A DNA stretch of 39,401 nucleotides from Bacteriovoracia bacterium (GTDB lineage Bacteria > Bdellovibrionota > Bacteriovoracia > Bacteriovoracales > Bacteriovoracaceae). Position numbers and translations under genes: made by a program. This document shows, in pieces, positions 22,778 through 32,558 of this stretch. The stretch lies in the NCBI GenBank assembly GCA_030427595.1, contig JAUIBX010000008.1, positions 1 through 39,401 of the forward strand, given 5' to 3'. Numbering within the stretch: position 1 is the stretch's first letter; every line of letters begins with the position of its first letter. The notes below the pieces were generated by a model. It made no database searches and had not been told where the DNA came from. It worked only from the letters and a program-made list of their open reading frames with translations.

Positions 22778-25700
22778 ATGAATTATGAAAAGACGGAAGC
22801 TTTTAAAAAGCTTCAATCCCTATTAGAAGAGCGTATTGTTTTTATGGATGGTGCTATGGGCACCATGATTCAGCAACATAAGCTTGAAGAGGAAGACTTT
22901 AGAGGAGAGCGCTTTAAAGATCATCAAGGCGACCTCAAAGGCAATAACGATCTTCTTAGTATCACCCGCCCTGATATTATTGAAGAAATTCACTACGAAT
23001 ACCTTAAGGCCGGCTCTGATATCATTGAAACCAACACCTTTTCAGGCACCCGTATTGCTCAAGCTGATTACAATCTTCAAGAAATTGTGCCCGAGCTTAA
23101 TCGCGAGTCGGCAAGGCTTGCGAAGAGGGCCTGTGAGCGCATTGAAAAAGAAGAAGGAAGACCATGCTTTGTCGCTGGGGCCATGGGACCTACGAATAGA
23201 ACCGCTTCCATGAGTCCTGATGTGAATAACCCCGCCTTTCGTGCTGTCACTTTTGATGAACTCAAAGCAGACTACTATGAGCAGGCTAAAGCTCTTATTG
23301 AAGGCGGAGCTGATATTCTCCTGCCTGAAACTACTTTTGATACCCTAAACCTAAAAGCCGGTCTCTTTGCGATCGCCGACCTTAAAAACGAGCTCAAAAA
23401 AGATATTCCAGTAATGATCTCCATTACCATTACTGATCAATCAGGAAGAACCCTTTCAGGTCAAACAGTAGAGGCCTGCTGGAACTCTATTCGCCACGCG
23501 AACCCTGTCAGTGTGGGAATCAACTGTGCCCTTGGCGCTAGAGAAATGCGCCCCTTTATGGCCGAGCTTTCTCGCATTGCCCCCATTTATACCTCTTGTT
23601 ACCCCAATGCAGGACTTCCTAACCCCCTTGCCCCGACTGGCTATGATGAGACTCCTGATATTACTGGAAAGCTCATGCAGGAATTTGCTGAGGAAGGTCT
23701 TATTAATATTGTGGGTGGCTGTTGTGGAACAACTCCAGGTCACATCGCTTCCATTGTTAAGCATGTTAAAGATGTTAGCCCAAGAAAGAAGCCCGTGGCC
23801 CTGCCTGCTATGCGCCTCTCTGGTCTTGAGCCTCTTAATATTGGTGATGAAAGAGCAACTAAGTTCTTTATGGTGGGAGAAAGAACTAATGTAACGGGTT
23901 CTCCTAAATTTGCCCGCCTGATTAAAGAAGGTAAATTTGAAGAGGCCCTCGATGTGGCCAGAAGCCAGGTGGAAAATGGTGCCAATATTATCGATATCAA
24001 CTTTGATGAGGGACTTATCGATGGCATCGAATGCATGACTAAGTTTTTAAACCTCATTGCCGCAGAACCTGATATCAGCCGCGTCCCTATCATGATCGAC
24101 TCCTCAAAATGGGAAGTTATTGAAGCTGGCCTCAAATGCATTCAAGGTAAAGGCATTGTGAACTCCATCTCTCTTAAAGATGGAGAAGAAGCCTTTCTTG
24201 AAAAAGCACGTCTTATTAAAACTTATGGTGCAGCGACAGTTGTTATGGCCTTTGATGAAAAAGGTCAGGCCGCTGAAAAAGACGATAAGGTTCGAATTTG
24301 TAAGCGCGCCTATGATCTACTTGTAGAAAAAGTAGACTTTGATCCCCGCGATATTATTTTTGATCCCAATATCCTCACTGTGGCCACAGGCATGGAAGAG
24401 CATAATAACTACGGCGTCGATTTTATTGAGGCCGTAAGAGAGATCAAAAAGGTCTGTCCCGGCGCCCTCACTTCAGGCGGGGTTTCTAACCTTTCGTTTA
24501 GCTTTAGAGGAAATAATATTGTTCGCGAGGCGATGCACTCGTGCTTTCTCTATCACGCTATTGATGCTGGTCTTGATATGGGGATCGTCAATGCGGGCAT
24601 GCTTGAAATTTATGAGGACATCAAACCTGACCTCAAAGAAAAGGTTGAAAATGTCCTCTTTAATCGTAGTCCTGAGGCCACGGACGACCTCATTGAGTTT
24701 TCCGAGCAATTTAAAGGCAAGTCAAATAAGAAAGACCGCAATGACCTTTCTTGGCGTGAAAAACCTCTTCAAGAGCGAATTACTTACTCTCTCGTTCAAG
24801 GGATTACTGAATTTATTGAAAAAGATACTGAGGAAGCCAGAAAAGAACTTGGTCGCCCCCTTGATGTTATCGAAGGTCCTCTCATGGCCGGTATGAGGGT
24901 TGTTGGTGACCTCTTCGGTTCGGGGAAAATGTTCCTTCCCCAAGTGGTAAAGTCGGCAAGAGTCATGAAAAAGGCCGTGGCTTATCTTGAGCCCTATATG
25001 GAAGAAGAGAAAAAGGCCAATCCCAATCAAAAAGAACAGGGAACCTTTCTTATTGCTACTGTAAAAGGTGACGTTCACGATATTGGTAAGAATATCGTAG
25101 CGGTTGTCCTCGCCTGTAATGGCTATAAAGTTGAAGATATGGGCGTCATGGTATCTTGCGATCAAATACTTAAGAAAGCCGAAGAGATTGGTGCTGACAT
25201 CATTGGTCTTTCAGGTCTTATCACCCCCTCACTTGATGAAATGATCTTCAATGCCCAGGAAATGGAAAAGAAGGGCATGACAACACCCCTTCTCATTGGT
25301 GGCGCTACAACCTCAAAAATGCATACGGCCGTAAAGATAGCCCCTCACTACTCTGGTCCTATTGTTCAAGTTGGTGATGCCTCACTTGTTGTTGATGTTT
25401 GCTCTAAGCTTCTTAGTGATAAAGAAGGGGAAAATTATAGAGCTGAAATTAAAGACTCCCAGGCCAAGCTTGTTGAGCGGTTTAATCAAGGAAGTGACAA
25501 TAAGAAACTTCTCTCACTTGAAGAAGCGCGCCAAAAGGCTCCCAAAATTGACTGGGATAAGATTAAGCTTGAAAGCCCAGACAAAACAGGGATCAGTACA
25601 TGGGACAATATTCCCCTTGATCAGATTGTTCCCTATATCGACTGGTCACCTTTCTTTTGGACCTGGGAGATGAAAGGCACTTACCCAAAAATTTTAGAAT

Positions 25701-26467
25701 CAGAAAAATACGGCACAGAAGCCAAGAAGCTCTATAAAGACGCCTCTAAGATGCTTAATGACATTGTTAAGAATAATCGTTTCCGCGCGCAGGCCGTGTG
25801 GGGACTGTGGCCAGCCAACTCGGAAGGTGATGATATTCGCCTTTATAAAGACGAAAAAAGAGAAGATACACTTGAGGTCTTTCACTTCCTACGTCAACAA
25901 AAGCAAAATGATGAAGAAAGGCCATATCGTTCCCTTGCTGACTTTGTTGCGCCTAAAGGATACCAAGACTATTGCGGTGCCTTTGTTGTGACTATGGGTA
26001 AAGAAGTTGAGGCCTATGCCAAAACTTTTGAAGAGGCAGGTGACGACTATTCTTCCATCATGGTTAAGGCCATTGGCGACCGCTTGGCCGAAGCTCTCGC
26101 TGAAATGCTCCACAAGAAAGTCAGAGACAATTGGAAGTTTGGTTTAAAAGAAGAGCTTACTCAAGAAGATCTCGTTAAAGAGAAGTATCGAGGTGTCAGG
26201 CCAGCTCCTGGCTATCCAGCATGTCCTGATCACACCGAAAAAGAAATCATCTGGCGCTTATTAGAGGCCCAAAAGAATACTGGAGCAACTCTAACTGAAA
26301 ACTTTGCCATGTATCCAGCAAGTTCTGTGTCTGGCTTTTATATGCAATACCCAGACTCCAAGTACTTTAACTTGGGAACAATTGGCGAAGATCAGCTTGA
26401 GGAATACGCCAAGAGAAAGGGTAAAACCGTAGAAGAAATGAGAAGGTGGTTAGCGCCAAATCTCTAA
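22778..26467 (+). CDS. metH: Cobalamin-dependent methionine synthase
   Basis: 1229 residues, full-length MetH (E. coli 1227). Domains in order: homocysteine-binding (1-340) with zinc ligands Cys250 (NCALG) and Cys315/Cys316 (GGCCGT); methyl-THF-binding (about 355-640, starting at [10 protein letters not shown]); cobalamin cap and Rossmann domain, with the DVHDIGKN loop whose His767 coordinates cobalt; and the AdoMet reactivation domain with [12 protein letters not shown]. These positions match E. coli (Cys247, 310, 311; His759). It transfers the methyl of 5-methyl-THF to homocysteine through B12. Follows metF by 14 nt. No metE is in the window, and the B12 uptake operon at 31569-36075 would supply its cofactor. 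No missing key residue seen. Confidence 0.98.
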   Translation: MNYEKTEAFKKLQSLLEERIVFMDGAMGTMIQQHKLEEEDFRGERFKDHQGDLKGNNDLLSITRPDIIEEIHYEYLKAGSDIIETNTFSGTRIAQADYNLQEIVPELNRESARLAKRACERIEKEEGRPCFVAGAMGPTNRTASMSPDVNNPAFRAVTFDELKADYYEQAKALIEGGADILLPETTFDTLNLKAGLFAIADLKNELKKDIPVMISITITDQSGRTLSGQTVEACWNSIRHANPVSVGINCALGAREMRPFMAELSRIAPIYTSCYPNAGLPNPLAPTGYDETPDITGKLMQEFAEEGLINIVGGCCGTTPGHIASIVKHVKDVSPRKKPVALPAMRLSGLEPLNIGDERATKFFMVGERTNVTGSPKFARLIKEGKFEEALDVARSQVENGANIIDINFDEGLIDGIECMTKFLNLIAAEPDISRVPIMIDSSKWEVIEAGLKCIQGKGIVNSISLKDGEEAFLEKARLIKTYGAATVVMAFDEKGQAAEKDDKVRICKRAYDLLVEKVDFDPRDIIFDPNILTVATGMEEHNNYGVDFIEAVREIKKVCPGALTSGGVSNLSFSFRGNNIVREAMHSCFLYHAIDAGLDMGIVNAGMLEIYEDIKPDLKEKVENVLFNRSPEATDDLIEFSEQFKGKSNKKDRNDLSWREKPLQERITYSLVQGITEFIEKDTEEARKELGRPLDVIEGPLMAGMRVVGDLFGSGKMFLPQVVKSARVMKKAVAYLEPYMEEEKKANPNQKEQGTFLIATVKGDVHDIGKNIVAVVLACNGYKVEDMGVMVSCDQILKKAEEIGADIIGLSGLITPSLDEMIFNAQEMEKKGMTTPLLIGGATTSKMHTAVKIAPHYSGPIVQVGDASLVVDVCSKLLSDKEGENYRAEIKDSQAKLVERFNQGSDNKKLLSLEEARQKAPKIDWDKIKLESPDKTGISTWDNIPLDQIVPYIDWSPFFWTWEMKGTYPKILESEKYGTEAKKLYKDASKMLNDIVKNNRFRAQAVWGLWPANSEGDDIRLYKDEKREDTLEVFHFLRQQKQNDEERPYRSLADFVAPKGYQDYCGAFVVTMGKEVEAYAKTFEEAGDDYSSIMVKAIGDRLAEALAEMLHKKVRDNWKFGLKEELTQEDLVKEKYRGVRPAPGYPACPDHTEKEIIWRLLEAQKNTGATLTENFAMYPASSVSGFYMQYPDSKYFNLGTIGEDQLEEYAKRKGKTVEEMRRWLAPNL

Positions 26468-26481
26468 GAGTCTTTTTTAGA

Positions 26482-27594
26482 TCATTTTTTTGAAAAGTTA
26501 TGGCCAACTTGTTTGGCCATTTCTTTTGCTAGCGCAGGAGCTGCGGTAAGACCGGGAGACTCTATGCCAAGGAATTCAAAGTAACCTTCCACACCATGCT
26601 CTAAAGAGGTCCCCAACCAAAAGTCACTAAAGAGCTCACCGTGACGCTTAATTTTAGCGCGAATACCACAGTAGTCCTGTTGCAAGTCCTCTCTTTCAAT
26701 GCCTTTAAAGAGTTTTGAAATGGCAGGGTACATCTCCTCGACAAGGTTTTCATTAAGACTATGCTCGTAACCTTTAGGGCATTCTTGGGTATCGGGGCCA
26801 AAGCGAACAACACCACCGTCAAAATCAAAACTCGTATGAACACCAAGCCCTTTGAGACCTTTTGGAGGTACTGGATAAATCAGAGAGTCCGTATAAAACT
26901 TCTTATTTAATTTAAGATAATTTCCTTTAACCCAATAGGCCTCAAAGTCATCTAGCCCAAGTTGTCTTCTTAACGAGGGCGCAAAGGCCCCCGTAGCATT
27001 GATAAAAATATCACAGGTAAAGGTCTCTCTATTGGTTCTAATCTCAAAAACATTTCCTACTTTAGAAACTCCAGTGACTTCATAATCATTCATTAAGGGA
27101 ATATTTTTTTTGAAAAGAACATCGCGAATAGCGGCAGTGGCCGCACTTGGAGAAATAAAGCCACTTTGAGGTGAGAAAAAGGCTTCCTCTACAAAACAGT
27201 AATTCTCTAGAGTGCTTAACTCGTCTCCCTTAACCCATCTAAGACCTTGGACGCCATTTGTCTTTGCATGGTCAAAGAGCTCATCTAAGACCTCAACCTC
27301 ATCAACAGTTGCGGCCACCAGGTATTTTCCACAACGAGAAAAGGGAATATTGAGTTCATGCGCGAGCTCTTCCCACAGGGAATTACCTTCTAGACAAAAT
27401 TTGAGTTTAAGAGAATCCGAGGGATAGTAGAGTCCAGCATGCATCACACCACTATTTCTTCCGCTAGCGGCATCGCCAAAGTAATGGCCCTTCTCAAGAA
27501 GGGCCTTGTCCGCATCAGGAAAGATCTTGTGAATTTCTCTTAAGGTCAGCAGGCCAACGATACCGCCACCTGCAACGAGAATAGGTATATGCAT
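26482..27594 (-). CDS. lhgO: FAD-dependent L-2-hydroxyglutarate oxidase/dehydrogenase (LhgO-like)
   Basis: 370 residues of the DAO flavoprotein family. The dinucleotide-binding GGGIVGL is at residues 9-15; ASGRNSGVMHAGLYYPSDSLK is the LhgO hallmark (RNSGV-H-G-YY-P-SLK), and INATGAFA and FLGIESPGLTAAPALA close the FAD site. The enzyme oxidises L-2-hydroxyglutarate to 2-oxoglutarate, passing electrons to the quinone pool at the inner membrane, as a metabolite-repair reaction. Related glycerol-3-phosphate oxidases lack this hallmark. Starts 8 nt after the stop of the 27603 gene, so it is likely co-transcribed with the two small proteins upstream. Converges with metH. Confidence 0.87.
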   Translation of the reverse strand: MHIPILVAGGGIVGLLTLREIHKIFPDADKALLEKGHYFGDAASGRNSGVMHAGLYYPSDSLKLKFCLEGNSLWEELAHELNIPFSRCGKYLVAATVDEVEVLDELFDHAKTNGVQGLRWVKGDELSTLENYCFVEEAFFSPQSGFISPSAATAAIRDVLFKKNIPLMNDYEVTGVSKVGNVFEIRTNRETFTCDIFINATGAFAPSLRRQLGLDDFEAYWVKGNYLKLNKKFYTDSLIYPVPPKGLKGLGVHTSFDFDGGVVRFGPDTQECPKGYEHSLNENLVEEMYPAISKLFKGIEREDLQQDYCGIRAKIKRHGELFSDFWLGTSLEHGVEGYFEFLGIESPGLTAAPALAKEMAKQVGHNFSKK

Positions 27595-27602
27595 GCCTCA
27601 TC

Positions 27603-28106
27603 TTAACCCACCTGCAAAAGAGAGTCGACTAGGCTTTCATAGGGAGAATGACCATAGAAGAGCACCTGTTTTCCTTTGGTGACTTCTTTGACTGGCCTAG
27701 TTGTTCTCTTTTTTTGAATATTTTCTAAAAAGAGGTCAATTTCTCTTAGTTTAATATTTAGAACCTCCTGCTCTTCAGGCTCAAGCCAGATCTTCTTCAT
27801 GCGAAGAGTGGCACCAGGGTGACGCTCAAAGCGCACATTAACGAGAGAAGAAAAAAGCTCTTTGATTTCTGCTTTCGTTCCCTCACGACAGGTAAGAAGG
27901 GGAAGCCACTTCTCTCTTTGTTGCCAATTGAGTTCATAAAAACCTTTGTCATAGGTCAAAATCTCTTGATCCAAAAGCTTGCGACAAACCGCTTTTAAAA
28001 GAGCTTCTTTAAGACCAGTTTGCTCTTCAAGCTCTTTTAAGAAAAGTCCTCTTTTTTCAAGGGCTTCGATAACAATTCTTTCTACTATTAAAATACTTCC
28101 TTTCAT
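27603..28106 (-). CDS. Putative winged-helix protein of unknown function
   Basis: 167 residues, no signal peptide. The first ~65 residues look like a winged helix: an N-terminal helix, LKELEEQTGLKEALLKAV as helix-turn-helix, then KLLDQEILTYDKGFYEL as wing. The rest holds a helix-rich region (LEPEEQEVLNIKLREIDLFLENIQKK) that loosely recalls the C-terminal part of the TIGR02147 regulators of Bdellovibrio relatives; this is a weak impression. Shine-Dalgarno AGGAT lies 4 nt before the ATG. Lies between another small putative DNA-binding gene and lhgO on the same strand. Likely a cytoplasmic regulator. Confidence 0.65.
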   Translation of the reverse strand: MKGSILIVERIVIEALEKRGLFLKELEEQTGLKEALLKAVCRKLLDQEILTYDKGFYELNWQQREKWLPLLTCREGTKAEIKELFSSLVNVRFERHPGATLRMKKIWLEPEEQEVLNIKLREIDLFLENIQKKRTTRPVKEVTKGKQVLFYGHSPYESLVDSLLQVG

Positions 28107-28124
28107 TTCTATCCTAAGCTTAAA

Positions 28125-28439
28125 TTAAGCAGCTGAGTTGAGATATTCTTTAAGACGACGGTCACGATCAAACTGAACTCTTAAGTCTCTTTTGGCGACC
28201 ACGCCAGTTCTTTGGCTATTTATATCGTCAAAGACATCGCCCCAATCAATAGTGCGAGCATGACCTTCCCTTAGGTAACATTGAAAGGCCTCAAACTCTT
28301 TAAGCTTCATTTCAGCGCCATGAAAAAGACGAAAGAGACGCGTTCTTTCGATTCCTGTCATGTCCGAGTATTGATCAAAGGTCTTCTTGCCTACGCACTC
28401 GATAAACGCTTTTATTGTTTCTTCTTGTAACCTCGTCAC
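28125..28439 (-). CDS. Small putative helix-turn-helix protein
   Basis: 104 residues. I place the start at GTG 28437-28439, because AGGAGG at 28446-28451 sits 6 nt ahead; the TTG two codons upstream abuts the Shine-Dalgarno and cannot be used. The N-terminal half has a predicted HTH: KKTFDQYSDMTGIERTRLFRLF, similar in shape to Cro/XRE recognition helices. The C-terminal half is charged (RDLRVQFDRDRRLKEYL). I do not recognise a family. Followed after 18 nt by another small putative regulator, then lhgO. Probably a transcription factor acting on this or another operon. Confidence 0.65.
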   Translation of the reverse strand: MTRLQEETIKAFIECVGKKTFDQYSDMTGIERTRLFRLFHGAEMKLKEFEAFQCYLREGHARTIDWGDVFDDINSQRTGVVAKRDLRVQFDRDRRLKEYLNSAA

Positions 28440-28597
28440 ATTCAACCTCCTGGTTATTCATCATCGTTCTATTGCTAAAATGAACTAAGCAAAGCCCATG
28501 CCTACTTTTTTATTGGCCAAAGTATTAGAATTTCATGCTCCGCGCTGGGACGGCCTGAAATTTTGGTCTAAAATGGACTGAAGTTAAGGAGATTTAA

Positions 28598-29377
28598 ATG
28601 CTTTGTGTCATGAGCACGAATATTCGTTTCGCCAATCCCCATGATGGAGAAAATGATTGGGTCCACCGAAAGACCTTTCTCACGGATCTTATAAAGCGGG
28701 AGAACCCTGCACTTTTGGGCACACAAGAAGGGCGTGAGCCTCAACTTAGAGAAATGGCCGAACTCCTTAGCGAGTATCACCTGGTTGACCAACATAGAGA
28801 TTGGATTACCGAGCGAATGTATCCTTGCATCTTTATTAAGAAAGAGCGCTTTGAGGTAAAGGGCTCAGGAGATATTTGGCTTTCTGAAACTCCTGATATC
28901 CCAGGCTCTAAATCCTTCGATTCGGCCTTTCCTCGTCTTTGCACCTACGCTCACTTATATGACAAAGAATTAGACCTCGACCTTACTTATGCCAATTGTC
29001 ACTTAGATCATATGGAAGAGAGTACCAGAATTGAGCAGGCCAAGGTTCTCTGTCGTGAAATAAAGAAAATTAAAAAGGAAGGTCAACCACTAATTCTCTC
29101 TGGTGACTTTAATACCTCACCAAAAGGACCAGTGAGAAAGATTTTTGAAAGTGAAGTGTGTCACCTGCAAGACCCATGGTTTCTCCTCAATAAAGAAGAA
29201 GAAACTAGCTTTCATAAATTTGATGGCGTAGACCCCGATGGTTCAAAGACTCGTATTGATTGGATTCTTCACGAGGCACCACTCAAGCATCAGGATATTT
29301 ATCTTGTAAAGGACCATAAAGAAGGTCGCTATCCATCAGACCACTTCTTTGTGGTTTCTCACCTTATTAAAGGCTAA
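28598..29377 (+). CDS. Endonuclease/exonuclease/phosphatase (EEP) family hydrolase
   Basis: 259 residues, single EEP fold. Motifs in order: MSTNIRFAN (metal-site Asn), TQEG with the metal-binding Glu, ANCHLDH, LSGDFNTSP (catalytic Asp/Asn), RIDWIL, and SDHFFVVSHL with the catalytic Asp-His. The family includes nucleases and phosphoesterases; the substrate cannot be told. No signal peptide, so it acts in the cytoplasm. Start ATG with AAGGAG 6 nt ahead. Its stop overlaps the psd stop on the opposite strand. Confidence 0.9.
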   Translation: MLCVMSTNIRFANPHDGENDWVHRKTFLTDLIKRENPALLGTQEGREPQLREMAELLSEYHLVDQHRDWITERMYPCIFIKKERFEVKGSGDIWLSETPDIPGSKSFDSAFPRLCTYAHLYDKELDLDLTYANCHLDHMEESTRIEQAKVLCREIKKIKKEGQPLILSGDFNTSPKGPVRKIFESEVCHLQDPWFLLNKEEETSFHKFDGVDPDGSKTRIDWILHEAPLKHQDIYLVKDHKEGRYPSDHFFVVSHLIKG

Positions 29378-30279
29378 GAAATCTTTTCTGCGATTCGGGT
29401 TCCCAGCTTTTGATAAACTTCCATGCCCTGCTTTGTTTTTTCTAAGAGAACAGAATCAGGCGCCCACTTTCCTTTTTCTCCTAAGACAATGACAGTGGAT
29501 CCTCCGAAAAGAAAGTAGCCCTTCTCCTCTCCTCTTTTAAAACTTCCCGACATAGGACGACTTTGTACAATTTTACCGACACAAATCGCCCCCACTTCTA
29601 CATAAGCGAGCTTTCCAAAGTTTTTCGTTTCAAGGATGGTTACCTGTCTTTCATTCACGGCAAAAATCTCAGGATTTTCCTTGAGAGCAATGGGATTAAC
29701 AGAATGAAGAACACCAGGAACACGGTAATGGTCTAGAATTTCACCATCATCTGGAAAATGAAAACGATGGTAATCAACAGGACAAAGTCGTGCGAGAAGA
29801 CAAGGTCCATGTTCAAAGTCTTTGGCCCACTTTTCATTTGAAAGAAGTGCCTGACCACCCAAGAGATCACCCTTAACGGGCACATGATCCTCTGGCCCTA
29901 AGCTATCATAGCCAAAGTAGCGGGCCTCACAAAAGGCCGGCATTAGACCATCACTGGCCTCAAATGGTCTAAAGCCATTTCGAAAACGTCTGATAAAAAA
30001 GCTATTGAAAGAACCGTAGGGGTTATCTTCAGACCTCCCCTCTTCCGGTAAATATTCTTCTATCTTGATATTAAAGTCGCGAATGAAGGGCTTCACTTTC
30101 TTTTGCGACCAAGAGCTTTCTTGGGCCATGCCATAGAGAACACTTAAGGGTCTTTTGATCAGCCACTTGGATAGGCCCTTGCCGGGAGTGCTTTGGTAAA
30201 GCCAGCGCACCGCCTTATCTCCGTAGACTTTCTCTGTTTCAACCTTATCTAACTCTCTATTAAAGTACTTTATTTCCAA
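29374..30279 (-). CDS. psd: Phosphatidylserine decarboxylase proenzyme
   Basis: 301 residues. The key feature is FGGST with Gly260-Ser261, the self-cleavage site that makes the pyruvoyl group. Also seen: YHRFHFPDDG with the conserved His/Asp of the PSD family, and HSVNPIAL. The FGGST form of the site resembles PSDs of Chlamydia/Clostridium type rather than the LGST of the E. coli enzyme. It decarboxylates phosphatidylserine to phosphatidylethanolamine at the inner membrane. The start is TTG 30277-30279 with AAGGGG 8 nt upstream; no ATG start is near. No pssA is in the window. The gene overlaps the stop of the convergent EEP gene by 4 nt. Confidence 0.92.
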   Translation of the reverse strand: MEIKYFNRELDKVETEKVYGDKAVRWLYQSTPGKGLSKWLIKRPLSVLYGMAQESSWSQKKVKPFIRDFNIKIEEYLPEEGRSEDNPYGSFNSFFIRRFRNGFRPFEASDGLMPAFCEARYFGYDSLGPEDHVPVKGDLLGGQALLSNEKWAKDFEHGPCLLARLCPVDYHRFHFPDDGEILDHYRVPGVLHSVNPIALKENPEIFAVNERQVTILETKNFGKLAYVEVGAICVGKIVQSRPMSGSFKRGEEKGYFLFGGSTVIVLGEKGKWAPDSVLLEKTKQGMEVYQKLGTRIAEKIS

Positions 30280-30321
30280 GGACTTAGCCCCTTTTTGACC
30301 AGAAGTTTACAAATAACTTTC

Positions 30322-30350
30322 TTGAATAAAATCTTCTGAGAAATTATACC
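30322..30350 (+). promoter_or_regulatory. Candidate sigma70 promoter of htrA
   Basis: TTGAAT (30322-30327) and TATACC (30345-30350) with a 17-nt spacer precede the htrA gene at 30443. The transcript would start near 30357, exactly where a small GC stem begins (AGGGG 30357-30361 with CCCCT 30371-30375). Shine-Dalgarno GGAGGT is at 30428-30433, 9 nt ahead of the ATG. Pattern match only. Confidence 0.5.
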
Positions 30351-30442
30351 TATAGTAGGGGTTTTTGGCCCCCCTCAACGCTTCCTTAAATGAAAAAGTA
30401 CAACATTTGCGCATTTTAAGATCTTTCGGAGGTTGGTAGCTC

Positions 30443-31561
30443 ATGAACAAATTAAAGTTGATCACTGCACTTTCTACTTTCGCTGTAGCACTTAATGCCT
30501 ACGCCCTCTTCGGTATGGGTGAGGAAGAAGAAAAGAAGAAAGCCCCCATCCCAACAGACCTAATAACGACCGAAAGGCTCAATCTCCTTGAGAGCGAGAA
30601 AAATACTATTAACGTTTTTGAAAATAATGTGAAGTCTGTTGTTAACGTGAGCAATATCCGTATCGCGCGCACAGGCTGGTGGTTTCACTCAGAAGAGATG
30701 GAAGTTCCCGCTGGGGCTGGCTCTGGTTTTGTATGGGATGATGATGGTCATATCGTTACGAACTATCACGTTATTGCTAATGGTGACTCGTTTGTTATTT
30801 CCTTTCATAAGGACAAAGAAACTTATGAAGCTGAAGTTGTGGGCGTTTACCCTCAAAAAGATATTGCTGTACTAAAACTCAAGAAGAAACCGAAGAAACT
30901 TTATCCTATTAGACCTGGCGTATCTAAGAGCTTAAGAGTTGGCCAAAAGGCGCTCGCTATTGGAAACCCCTTTGGTCTTGATCACACTATGACCTCGGGA
31001 ATTGTTTCAGCAACCGACAGAAAAATCCGCGGGGTCGCCAATGTCACCATTCACGGCATGATTCAAACCGACTGCTCCATTAATCCAGGTAACTCAGGTG
31101 GTCCCCTCTATGACTCCCAAGGTAAGGTCATTGGTATGAATACTATGATTTATTCGGCCTCTGGTTCATCTGCTGGGGTTGGGTTCTCAGTTCCCATTGA
31201 TATTATCAAAAGCATCGTGCCTCAAATCATCAAGCATGGAAAAGTAAAAAGACCAGGCCTTGGTATTCAACTTCTTGAAGAGCGACTCAAGTATCACTTT
31301 GGTATTGAGGAAGGAATTGTTATCAAATACGTCGACCCCAAAAGCCCTGCCGCTAAAGCCGGTTTAGAGGGAATGAGCCGCGACCGTAGAGGACGCTATC
31401 TACTAGGAGATATTCTCCTTAAAATTGATGGCAAAGAAGTAAATAACTATGACGAAATTTTTAATGTTCTTGATAACTACAATGTCGGAGACGAGGTTAA
31501 GATTACCTTTTTAAGAGGTGATGAAAAGAAAACTACGACTCTTAAGTTAATGGAGCTCTAA
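30443..31561 (+). CDS. htrA: Periplasmic HtrA/DegP-type serine protease
   Basis: 372 residues with a signal peptide (MNKLKLITALSTFAVALNAYA). S1C catalytic triad: His109 (TNYHV), Asp140 (KDIAVLKL) and Ser218 (NPGNSGGP). One PDZ domain follows (about 270-370; GIVIKYVDPKSPAAKAGLEG, then GDILLKIDG). Degrades or refolds misfolded envelope proteins, especially outer-membrane barrels. The size and single PDZ resemble DegS/HtrA-like types, but there is no membrane anchor after the leader except the signal peptide itself, which could be uncleaved. Start ATG has GGAGGT 9 nt ahead. This is the second Deg-family protease of the window; the one at 962 has no export signal. Confidence 0.94.
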   Translation: MNKLKLITALSTFAVALNAYALFGMGEEEEKKKAPIPTDLITTERLNLLESEKNTINVFENNVKSVVNVSNIRIARTGWWFHSEEMEVPAGAGSGFVWDDDGHIVTNYHVIANGDSFVISFHKDKETYEAEVVGVYPQKDIAVLKLKKKPKKLYPIRPGVSKSLRVGQKALAIGNPFGLDHTMTSGIVSATDRKIRGVANVTIHGMIQTDCSINPGNSGGPLYDSQGKVIGMNTMIYSASGSSAGVGFSVPIDIIKSIVPQIIKHGKVKRPGLGIQLLEERLKYHFGIEEGIVIKYVDPKSPAAKAGLEGMSRDRRGRYLLGDILLKIDGKEVNNYDEIFNVLDNYNVGDEVKITFLRGDEKKTTTLKLMEL

Positions 31562-31570
31562 CTTAGAGCT
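31554..31570. repeat. Perfect 17-nt palindrome across convergent stop codons
   Basis: AGCTCTAA (31554-31561) and TTAGAGCT (31563-31570) around one C. It covers the htrA stop (31559-31561) and reaches the btuC stop (31569-31571). As RNA it makes a short hairpin without a T-tract, so it is at most a weak terminator or mRNA-end element. Confidence 0.5.
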
Positions 31571-32558
31571 ACGAGAGGTCCTTCTTTCTCAAAATAAGAA
31601 AGAGAAAGAATGGGCCTCCTAAAAATGAGGTCACAACGCCTACAGGTAAAACGAGCCCTGCCATTAAGACCTGAGAAACCAGGTCACAAAGGACAAGAAA
31701 AGCTCCTGAAGCGAGGAAGGTAGGAAAGAGCGCCTCTTTAAAGTCGACTCCCCATAGCTTTTTAACGAGATGGGGAACGATGAGACCAATAAAAGCGATT
31801 GGTCCAGAAAAGGAAATCACCAAGCTCACGGCCAAACTCAAAAGAACAAAGACCTCTAACCTAAAACGCTCTATATTAAGCCCACGGGCGATGGCAAAGG
31901 TATCGCCAATGGCCAAAGTATTTAAGGCCAAGGAACGCTTATTTAGGTAGATCAGGGTCATAAAAGTTAAAGGAATCAATAGGCCAAAGGCTTCATATCC
32001 AACAACAGACAAATCCCCCAAAGTCCATTGGATGATTTTCTTTGTGTTAAAGCTGTCATTGATAAAGTGAAGAAAAACAATACAGCTTGAAAAGAAAAAA
32101 CTCGCTACAACTCCAGAGAGGAGAAGAAGGTGAGGATGGAAACTCCACTTGGTGCGGGCAATTAAGTAAATGATAAAGATCGTAAGAAGCGCTCCCAAGA
32201 AGGCAAAGAGCCCTGTCACTCCCATGCTTAAAAAATTTATTGAAAAGGTTATCCCTAAATAGCCCGTTAAGGTAATCGCTAAGCTTGCCCCAAAGGCGGC
32301 TCCAGCTGATACGCCAAGGGTGTAGGGGCTTGCAAGATCATTTCTAAAGAGATTCTGAAAGACTAGCCCAGTAAGGCCCAAAATAGCTCCTGCGCAAAGT
32401 CCCATAAAGACTCGTGGCAACCTCAAATCGAAGAGGATAATCTTGTCAACGTCACTTTCGGTGAGAGGACTAATCAGACCTTCTTGGCCAACAAAAACCC
32501 CTAAGAAGATGGCCAATACCCAAATAAAGAGAAGAAGAGATCCTTTAAGGCCCTTCAC
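31569..32558 (-). CDS. btuC: FecCD-family ABC permease, cobalamin (BtuC-like)
   Basis: 329 residues from GTG 32556-32558, chosen because GGAGG lies 6 nt upstream; a longer frame (to 32615) would begin far inside the ATPase gene. About nine to ten hydrophobic helices; family signatures LRLPRVFMGLCAGAILGLTGLVFQ near the N-terminus, ASPYTLGVSAGAAFGA, and PIAFIGLIVPHLVKKLWG. These belong to the FecCD/BtuC permeases that carry B12, siderophores or heme. Substrate is assigned as cobalamin because the operon is headed by a B12 riboswitch and btuB. Overlaps btuD by 14 nt. Confidence 0.92.
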   Translation of the reverse strand: MKGLKGSLLLFIWVLAIFLGVFVGQEGLISPLTESDVDKIILFDLRLPRVFMGLCAGAILGLTGLVFQNLFRNDLASPYTLGVSAGAAFGASLAITLTGYLGITFSINFLSMGVTGLFAFLGALLTIFIIYLIARTKWSFHPHLLLLSGVVASFFFSSCIVFLHFINDSFNTKKIIQWTLGDLSVVGYEAFGLLIPLTFMTLIYLNKRSLALNTLAIGDTFAIARGLNIERFRLEVFVLLSLAVSLVISFSGPIAFIGLIVPHLVKKLWGVDFKEALFPTFLASGAFLVLCDLVSQVLMAGLVLPVGVVTSFLGGPFFLFLILRKKDLS

